Below are positions 5,944-9,943 of a stretch of 9,943 nucleotides of DNA, piece by piece. This stretch comes from Bacillota bacterium (GTDB lineage Bacteria; Bacillota_I; Bacilli_A; RF39; UBA660). Below the pieces are notes generated by a model. It was not told where the DNA came from and ran no database searches. It was given only the letters and a program-made list of their open reading frames with translations. The DNA lies in the NCBI GenBank assembly GCA_018381595.1, contig JAGZRP010000019.1, forward strand, positions 1 through 9,943, given 5' to 3'. Positions within the stretch are counted from its first letter, which is position 1. Every line of letters starts with the position of its first letter. A program made the position numbers and the translations under genes.

Positions 5944-6090
5944 TTATTTCACATTCATAGTAATATAATCCACTTGTGATTTTGGACTATCTTCCTCCAT
6001 CTTTTTTTGTTCCATAGAACTAACATATGTGATTCCTACAGATACCACCAATAATAAAATCATAAATTTGTTTTTTAATAATTCTTTCAT
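5944..6090 (-). CDS. Small SOS-controlled membrane peptide (48 aa), candidate YneA/SosA-type division inhibitor
   Basis: This short gene reads from ATG at 6090-6088 to TAA at 5946-5944. AGAGGAGGAAG sits 7 bases before the ATG, one of the strongest ribosome sites in the window. The peptide has a short basic N-terminus with Lys at 2, 6 and 8 (MKELLKNK), a hydrophobic stretch at about 9-24 (FMILLLVVSVGITYV), then a charged tail (SSMEQKKMEEDSPKSQ, 24-39; the 48-residue peptide ends in DYITMNVK). The charge pattern predicts N-in, tail outside. It is divergent from lexA and upstream of tkt, where B. subtilis has yneA (SOS division inhibitor with a membrane helix and LysM) and Staphylococcus aureus has sosA. 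The promoter has a perfect LexA box between -35 and -10. No LysM is present and I recognise no family by sequence. The division-inhibitor role is inferred from position, topology and regulation. That it is a real translated gene is well supported by the ribosome site and promoter. Confidence 0.8.
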   Translation of the reverse strand: MKELLKNKFMILLLVVSVGITYVSSMEQKKMEEDSPKSQVDYITMNVK

Positions 6091-6116
6091 ACAACTTCCT
6101 CCTCTTTTGTACCTTT

Positions 6117-6145
6117 ATCTTATCACGAACAACTGTTCGTGTCAA
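6117..6145 (-). promoter_or_regulatory. Promoter of the small SOS gene, LexA box in the spacer
   Basis: On the minus strand a perfect TTGACA -35 (6145-6140) and TAAGAT -10 (6122-6117) are separated by exactly 17 bp. The 14-bp LexA core at 6139-6126 starts immediately after the -35. LexA bound there would block RNA polymerase completely. The predicted start near 6110 leaves about 20 nt of leader carrying AGGAGG. Confidence 0.85.
6124..6141. promoter_or_regulatory. LexA (SOS) box 1, perfect inverted repeat
   Basis: CACGAAC-AACT-GTTCGTG is a perfect 7+7 bp inverted repeat around 4 bp. Its core CGAACAACTGTTCG (6126-6139) matches the Gram-positive LexA/DinR consensus CGAACRNRYGTTYG closely, apart from the central bases. 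It sits in the spacer of the small membrane gene's promoter and about 25 bp upstream of the lexA -35. Confidence 0.9.
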
Positions 6146-6154
6146 TAGCAAATA

Positions 6155-6168
6155 CAAACAAATGTTTG
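6155..6168. promoter_or_regulatory. LexA (SOS) box 2, lexA autoregulation
   Basis: CAAACAAATGTTTG is a perfect 5+5 inverted repeat around four bases (CAAAC-AAAT-GTTTG), with A/T substitutions at the outer C/G positions compared with box 1. Its last three bases form part of the lexA -35 (TTGACT, 6166-6171), so bound LexA would repress its own gene. The two box centres lie 29 bp apart. Box 2 is probably the weaker site because GAAC/GTTC has become AAAC/GTTT. Confidence 0.8.
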
Positions 6169-6194
6169 ACTTTTTACACTTCTAATGTTATACT
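6166..6194 (+). promoter_or_regulatory. Sigma-A promoter of lexA
   Basis: TTGACT (6166-6171) and TATACT (6189-6194) are separated by exactly 17 bp and each match the consensus at five of six positions. Transcription should start near 6201. The leader of about 28 nt carries GGGAGG at 6213-6218, 10 bases before the ATG at 6229. Confidence 0.85.
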
Positions 6195-6228
6195 GTATAT
6201 GTAATGTAAAAAGGGAGGATAATGGACT

Positions 6229-6843
6229 ATGGAATTAACCAAACGTCAAAATGAAATTTTAGACTATATTAAATCATATATTGTAAAATACGGATACCCA
6301 CCTACGGTAAGAGAAATCGGAAAAGCATTGGGAGTTTCTAGCCCAGCTACGATTCATGCTCATCTTGCCAATTTAGAAGAAAAAGGTGTCATAAAAAAAG
6401 AAGAAACCAAAAATCGTGCGATTGAATTATTGGTAGAAAATGAATACGCAAAAAAAGAAGAAGAAGTTGTAGAAGTTCCTCTTCTTGGTAAAATTACAGC
6501 CGGAAGTCCAATTGAAGCAATTCAAAATCCTGGAGAATACTTTTCTCTTCCCGCTTATTTAATTCCAAAGAATAAAGAAGTATTTACTTTAAAAGTAAGT
6601 GGTGAAAGTATGATTAATGCTGGTATTCTTGATGGTGATATTGTTATCGTAGAAAAGCAAACAACTGCTCGTAACGGGCAAATTGTAGTAGCGATGACAG
6701 ATGAAAATGAAGTAACTTTAAAAACATATTATAAAGAATCTAATTATTTTAGATTACAGCCAGAAAATGATACAATGGATCCAATTATTCTAGATAATGT
6801 ACAAATCTTAGGAATTGCAATTGGTTTATATCGTAAATTATAA
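6229..6843 (+). CDS. lexA: LexA repressor, SOS master regulator
   Basis: LexA binds SOS boxes as a dimer and cuts itself when RecA filaments form on damaged DNA, releasing the SOS regulon. At 204 residues the length is typical. The N-terminal winged helix-turn-helix covers about 1-68, with PPTVREIGKALGVSS (24-38) and recognition helix ATIHAHLANLEEKG (40-53). The linker leads to the self-cleavage site Ala91-Gly92 in KITAGSP (88-94). The catalytic dyad is Ser127 in SGESM (124-128) and Lys165 in VTLKTYY (162-168), so self-cleavage should be intact. The start is fixed by GGGAGG ten bases upstream; an out-of-frame ATG at 6222 is too close to it. Box 2 on its own -35 and box 1 upstream indicate autoregulation together with the divergent small gene. 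A strong hairpin follows the stop. Confidence 0.98.
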   Translation: MELTKRQNEILDYIKSYIVKYGYPPTVREIGKALGVSSPATIHAHLANLEEKGVIKKEETKNRAIELLVENEYAKKEEEVVEVPLLGKITAGSPIEAIQNPGEYFSLPAYLIPKNKEVFTLKVSGESMINAGILDGDIVIVEKQTTARNGQIVVAMTDENEVTLKTYYKESNYFRLQPENDTMDPIILDNVQILGIAIGLYRKL

Positions 6844-6869
6844 AAAGAAGGAATGAATCCTTCTTTTTT
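6842..6869. terminator. Bidirectional intrinsic terminator between lexA and the rhomboid gene
   Basis: An 11-bp perfect stem pairs 6842-6852 (AAAAAGAAGGA) with 6858-6868 (TCCTTCTTTTT) around a 5-nt loop. T6 at 6864-6869 follows on the plus strand, and the complement of the A run gives T5 on the minus strand. It starts inside the lexA TAA (6841-6843) and ends just before the rhomboid stop codon (6873-6871), so it serves both convergent genes. Confidence 0.88.
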
Positions 6870-6870
6870 A

Positions 6871-8055
6871 TTATCCTACAACTCCAAAAAATCCTAAATA
6901 AATTAAAAATCCAATAAATATAATAGAAACAAGCCATCCGTTTATTCTATCCATTTTAGTAGATTTGTATTTGACACCAAGTGCCATGGCACTAAATACT
7001 CCAGCAATCAGTCCCCCAATATGAGCGGCATTATCAATTCCTGGAGACATAAATCCAACCATTAAGTTTAACAAAATAATTGGAATAATTTGAGAACGTA
7101 AGACTCCACCTAAATAAACACGATAGTGATATCCAAAATATAATAAAGCTCCAAGCAATCCAAAGATAGCTCCACTTGCTCCTGCACTAATTTTTAAACT
7201 ACTACCGAACGAAATCGATAGTAAATTTCCACAAATAGCACTCGCTAAATATATCGCAAGAAATTTCCATTTTCCAAAGAAACTTTCTATTTGAGGGCCA
7301 ATGACATATAAAGAATAGCAATTTACTAATAAATGAACAATTCCAATATGCAAAAAGGCACTAGTAATCAAACGATAAATTTCTCCTTGACGAACTAATT
7401 CTCCAAGGTTCGCTCCAAACGAAAGCAATGTATAACTATCCGTAGAGCCATTTCCAAAAAGATACATAGCAACAAACAATAACACATTAATAAGAATAAT
7501 CACTCTAGTCATCACCGGAGTTTTCACTTTAAATACATCTTCTGCTTCCATTGCATCACGTTCTGATTTTTGAGTAATATCTTTAGTTAAACGTAAAAAT
7601 AATTCTGTTCCCTTTTCTTTAAAAGTAGTTCTCTTTATAATATCAGGAAATGCTTCTAATACTAGTTGATTTTTAGAAAGTTCATTTACGGTTTCATAAA
7701 TAGGAACACATGAAATATTAGAAAAAATCTGATTTTCCTCCATCGCATGAACATTATTTCCTAAATTTAAATAAAATGAAATCACTTCCATATTAAGAGA
7801 AATCGTTTTCTTTTTTATTTTTTTCAAAATACTTTTTGTCTTAAATAAATCAAACTGAAATTGTTCATCATTATGAATATAATCAGTTACAATACGAACA
7901 ATTGGATAATCACTTTCCAAATTTTCTAACCAAATCTCGTTTTTTGCCCCATGAAGAACAATTGGATTATAATTTTTATCTGTAATAAAATAATGTAATA
8001 ACCTCATCACGAGTTCATCATTTTTGGTTTCAATTTCTGTGATATTTTCTTCCAT
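6871..8055 (-). CDS. Rhomboid-family intramembrane serine protease (YqgP/GluP-like)
   Basis: Rhomboids cut membrane proteins within or near their transmembrane helices. Catalytic Ser294 is in AGASGAIFG (291-299) and catalytic His345 in AAHIGGLIAG (343-352), six-helix core numbering. Supporting motifs are FLHIGIVHLLVN (234-245), with the conserved HxxxN pair His241/Asn245, and YRLITSAF (227-234). Helices span about 183-200, 231-252, 262-282, 289-309, 320-336 and 343-360, with a seventh at 372-392. A soluble N-terminal domain of about 180 residues (WLENL and PIVRIVTDYI at 42-60) resembles that of B. subtilis YqgP (GluP), a protease linked to removal of the magnesium transporter MgtE with FtsH. 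The C-terminal TPR extension of YqgP (507 residues) is missing here (394 residues). The ATG at 8055 follows AGGAGTG, which overlaps the stop codon of the pseudouridine synthase gene, indicating coupled translation. The substrate is unknown. Confidence 0.93.
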   Translation of the reverse strand: MEENITEIETKNDELVMRLLHYFITDKNYNPIVLHGAKNEIWLENLESDYPIVRIVTDYIHNDEQFQFDLFKTKSILKKIKKKTISLNMEVISFYLNLGNNVHAMEENQIFSNISCVPIYETVNELSKNQLVLEAFPDIIKRTTFKEKGTELFLRLTKDITQKSERDAMEAEDVFKVKTPVMTRVIILINVLLFVAMYLFGNGSTDSYTLLSFGANLGELVRQGEIYRLITSAFLHIGIVHLLVNCYSLYVIGPQIESFFGKWKFLAIYLASAICGNLLSISFGSSLKISAGASGAIFGLLGALLYFGYHYRVYLGGVLRSQIIPIILLNLMVGFMSPGIDNAAHIGGLIAGVFSAMALGVKYKSTKMDRINGWLVSIIFIGFLIYLGFFGVVG

Positions 8056-8067
8056 ATCATCACACTC

Positions 8068-8961
8068 CTATTTTTCTAACTGGTTTAAAATATGCAGGAA
8101 ACACGCTGGAAGTTCACTATCAAACTCCATATACTGTTTCGTACGAGGATGAACAAAGCCTAATGTTTTTGCATGTAAACATTGCCCTGTTTCGTCAAAA
8201 CGTTTTCTTCTTCCATATACTTTATCATTTATAATTGGATGTCCAATATAATCCATATGAACACGAATTTGATGCGTTCTTCCGGTTTCCAACTCTAACT
8301 CTACCATCGTTGCATCTTGAAAGCGTTCCAATACTTTAAAATGCGTAACCGCATCCTTCGCATTCTTATCCGTGACTTTCATTTTTTTGCGATCAGTTCC
8401 ATCTCTTCCAATTGGAGCAATAATATCTCCGGAATCTTCTTCAATCACACCCCAACAAAGTGCAACATATTTACGATGCGTCGTTTTATTTTTTAGTTGC
8501 TCCGCTAAAGATGCATGTGCTTCATTGGTTTTGGCAACTACCAGTAATCCTGTTGTTTCTGCGTCGATACGATGTACAATTCCCGGACGAAATTCACCAT
8601 TCAAATCACTCAAGTTTTTTGAGTAATAACAAAGCGCATTGACAAGAGTCCCATGATTATTACCAACTGCTGGATGAACAACCATTCCATTTTCTTTATT
8701 AATGACTAAAATATCTTCATCTTCATATACAATATTTAAAGGAATATCCTCAGGCTCTGCACTTAAGACATCTTCTTCATATTCATCGATTGTAATGATA
8801 TCTCCATCACTCACTCTATAACTGTTTTTTACCTTAGTATCATTTACTAAAATAATTCCTTCTTGAATCATTTTTTGGATTTTACTACGACTATATTCTG
8901 TTTGTTCCATTAAAAATTGATCCAATCGTTTTCCCGATTCATTTACTTTGATTTCTTCCAT
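8068..8961 (-). CDS. rluD: RluA/RluD-family 23S rRNA-type pseudouridine synthase (YlyB-like)
   Basis: This enzyme isomerises uridine to pseudouridine in RNA. An N-terminal S4 RNA-binding domain covers about residues 10-62 (RLDQFLMEQ; SRSKIQKMIQEGIILVN at 24-40), followed by the RluA catalytic domain. Catalytic Asp133 is in IVHRIDAETTGLLVVAKT (128-145). Most homologues have HRLDxxTSG, so this protein has Thr for the usual Ser just after the catalytic loop. Other family motifs are GMVVHP (92-97), HRKYVALCWG (162-171), ELETGRTHQIRVHM (223-236) and the C-terminal HAKTLGFVHP (263-272). The length of 297 residues is normal. The order lspA then this gene matches B. subtilis lspA-ylyB, so it is probably the YlyB orthologue. 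The exact modified uridines cannot be told from sequence. The start at 8961 has AAGGAGGAA upstream and overlaps the end of lspA by 23 nt. Confidence 0.95.
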   Translation of the reverse strand: MEEIKVNESGKRLDQFLMEQTEYSRSKIQKMIQEGIILVNDTKVKNSYRVSDGDIITIDEYEEDVLSAEPEDIPLNIVYEDEDILVINKENGMVVHPAVGNNHGTLVNALCYYSKNLSDLNGEFRPGIVHRIDAETTGLLVVAKTNEAHASLAEQLKNKTTHRKYVALCWGVIEEDSGDIIAPIGRDGTDRKKMKVTDKNAKDAVTHFKVLERFQDATMVELELETGRTHQIRVHMDYIGHPIINDKVYGRRKRFDETGQCLHAKTLGFVHPRTKQYMEFDSELPACFLHILNQLEK

Positions 8962-9409
8962 GTTGTTCCTCCTTTATAAAAGCTACTATGCAGAAAAATA
9001 CACCAATGCAAATACAAATATCTGCATAATTAAAGATTGGCATATGCATCCCCATAAATTTAAAATCTAAATAATCGATAACATAACCATTTAAAATTCT
9101 ATCCCATAAATTTCCTAATATTCCACCAATAAATAAACCATAACCTAATTGTTCTAATAAATTATTTTTACTGTCTTTGATTAAGAAATAATAAAGAAAA
9201 CATAAAGTAGCAAGTGCTATCAAAATTAAGAAAATGCGATTTCCTGTAAAAATATTAAATGCTGCTCCATAATTTCTAATATATGTCATTTGAAAGAAAT
9301 CTCCAATCACAGAAATACTTCTTTCTAATGGAATCCATTCATTTATGAGGTATTTTATCAGTTGATCCATAAAAAGGCAAGTACAACTGATGAGTGCTAT
9401 TTTTTTCAT
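8939..9409 (-). CDS. lspA: Lipoprotein signal peptidase (signal peptidase II)
   Basis: LspA is an aspartic membrane protease that removes signal peptides from prolipoproteins after Lgt adds diacylglycerol; it is the target of globomycin. The 156-residue length is typical. Four helices lie at about 4-22, 58-77, 87-104 and 128-146. Catalytic dyad: Asp103 in GNLWDRI (99-105) and Asp130 in FNYADICICIG (126-136). Other conserved positions are DQLIK (15-19), RNYGAAFNIF (45-54) and VIDYLDF (110-116). The family usually has FNxADsxI; here Cys132 and Cys134 follow instead of the more common Ser/Ile pattern. The start at 9409 follows AGGTGAT at 9419-9413. It is the first gene of a compact lspA-rluD-rhomboid operon with a 23-nt overlap to the next gene. 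Confidence 0.97.
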   Translation of the reverse strand: MKKIALISCTCLFMDQLIKYLINEWIPLERSISVIGDFFQMTYIRNYGAAFNIFTGNRIFLILIALATLCFLYYFLIKDSKNNLLEQLGYGLFIGGILGNLWDRILNGYVIDYLDFKFMGMHMPIFNYADICICIGVFFCIVAFIKEEQHGRNQSK

Positions 9410-9424
9410 GTTATCACCTGTATT

Positions 9425-9433
9425 ATTATAACA
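9425..9433 (-). promoter_or_regulatory. Extended -10 promoter of the lspA operon
   Basis: On the minus strand TGTTATAAT (9433-9425) is a perfect extended -10 (TGn-TATAAT). The 17-bp upstream position has no good -35 (TAGTAA), as is common for extended -10 promoters. The predicted start near 9418 falls on the AGGTGAT Shine-Dalgarno (9419-9413), giving a leader of only about 9-10 nt. Confidence 0.55.
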
Positions 9434-9487
9434 AACTTTTCACTGGATTACTATCATGTTTCAAAAACTTAGAATAATATCTTTTTG

Positions 9488-9943
9488 TTAATGACAAATA
9501 AATTTTTTTATAAATTTTCTTTCTACATTTTGATACTTTCCTTTTTTTAATTGAAATTCTCGATATACTTCTGAAATGGTTTTATTTTTTAATTCTGCTT
9601 CATTAATAATCAAATATAAAATCATTTGTCTGTAAAGTGAATCATTATCTATCTTTTCATCAAGTAATAGTTTTTTTATCTGATTCGCTTTTAAATGATT
9701 ATCGAATCCATAATAGTGAATCATTTGATACGCATAAGTATCTGCAAATAATTCACTCGGTTGATAATGATAACAATTTTTAAAGTCTCGAATGCCAAGC
9801 ATTTTTAAATCACGAATATCAAACATTGCATCATTGCATAATTGTAATTCATGGTAAAAATAATTATCCTTGATGTCTTGTTCTAATAGATATGGTTCCA
9901 TTTCATGACCTTGTTCATGAAAAAACGTTACTAATAAAGTCTC
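9488..9943 (-). CDS. Putative zinc metallopeptidase-like protein with HEQGH motif, partial (N-terminus beyond window)
   Basis: The frame is open to the right edge: 14 codons precede the first in-window ATG (9901), and that ATG has no Shine-Dalgarno, so the true start lies outside. The 151 visible residues begin ETLLVTFFHEQGHEMEP. Residues 9-13 (HEQGH) form an HExxH zinc motif preceded by a hydrophobic strand or helix, as in gluzincin peptidases. About 50 residues later SELFADTYAYQM (63-74) offers a candidate third ligand, Glu64, in the E..AD..A pattern seen in ImmA/IrrE-type and related peptidases. The C-terminal part is Lys-rich and helical (KKLLLDEK, EFQLKKGKYQNVERKFIKKF), with no membrane segment in the visible part. 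The family cannot be settled without the N-terminus; an uncharacterised peptidase is the safest name. It ends 78 nt before the lspA start, on the same strand, with no convincing terminator between. Confidence 0.6.
   Translation of the reverse strand, partial: ETLLVTFFHEQGHEMEPYLLEQDIKDNYFYHELQLCNDAMFDIRDLKMLGIRDFKNCYHYQPSELFADTYAYQMIHYYGFDNHLKANQIKKLLLDEKIDNDSLYRQMILYLIINEAELKNKTISEVYREFQLKKGKYQNVERKFIKKFICH

Noticed and set aside
5944..6090. The small ORF as a regulatory leader peptide of tkt
   Set aside because: tkt has its own consensus promoter downstream of the ORF, there is no attenuator hairpin, and the ORF encodes a clean membrane helix. A membrane effector fits better.
6222..6224. 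Alternative ATG just upstream of lexA
   Set aside because: It is out of frame with lexA and only three bases from GGGAGG. The ATG at 6229 has proper spacing and starts the conserved MELTKRQ N-terminus.
8372..8642. Two overlapping plus-strand open frames antisense to the pseudouridine synthase gene
   Set aside because: Both lie opposite conserved catalytic-domain codons and have no ribosome site or promoter.

Overview
The window comes from a low-G+C Gram-positive bacterium. Roughly one third of bases are G or C by eye, Shine-Dalgarno sequences are strong AGGAGG/AGGTGAT types, TGG encodes Trp, and promoters are sigma-A-like. Gene content and order point to Bacillota, class Bacilli in the broad sense. 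The block lexA <-> (small ORF)-tkt-sirA-yneF follows the Bacillus subtilis order lexA <-> yneA-yneB-ynzC-tkt-sirA(yneE)-yneF. A SirA-like gene with a Spo0A-box-like site upstream suggests a spore former or a recent descendant of one. I cannot name the genus; a gut Erysipelotrichia-like lineage would fit but is only a guess. No tRNA, rRNA, IS element, CRISPR array or phage block was seen: this is ordinary chromosomal core sequence with some interesting small features.

Layout, left to right. (1) 1-587, minus: a DUF421/YetF-type membrane protein cut by the left edge. (2) 660-1040, plus: a four-helix TIGR04086/YrzE-type membrane protein. It converges on murF at a terminator hairpin that contains both stop codons. 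(3) 3335-1046, minus: yneF, a class-I glutamine-amidotransferase-fold (peptidase C26) hydrolase, and murF. They form a probable operon, and the hydrolase and murF overlap by 68 nt. (4) 3807-3388, minus: a SirA-like protein (inhibitor of DnaA-driven replication in sporulating B. subtilis) with a TGTCGAA Spo0A-box match on its putative -35. (5) 5879-3882, minus: transketolase with its own promoter. (6) 6090-5944, minus: an unlisted 48-codon gene for a single-pass membrane peptide. Its promoter has a perfect LexA box in its 17-bp spacer. (7) 6229-6843, plus: lexA, with a second LexA box overlapping its own -35. (8) 9409-6871, minus: lspA, an RluD/YlyB-type pseudouridine synthase and a YqgP/GluP-type rhomboid protease, tightly packed as an operon. 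(9) 9943-9488, minus: the C-terminal part of a protein with a HEQGH zinc-metallopeptidase motif, cut by the right edge.

How the parts fit together. The centre is a DNA-damage and cell-cycle control cluster. LexA represses itself and a divergent membrane peptide that sits exactly where YneA-type SOS division inhibitors sit. Two genes downstream lies a replication inhibitor that appears wired to sporulation control. The flanks are envelope biology: peptidoglycan precursor ligation (MurF), lipoprotein signal-peptide removal (LspA), intramembrane proteolysis (rhomboid) and small membrane proteins. The best candidate for something undescribed is the 48-residue SOS-controlled peptide. It keeps the genetic position and regulation of YneA/SosA but lacks the LysM domain of YneA.
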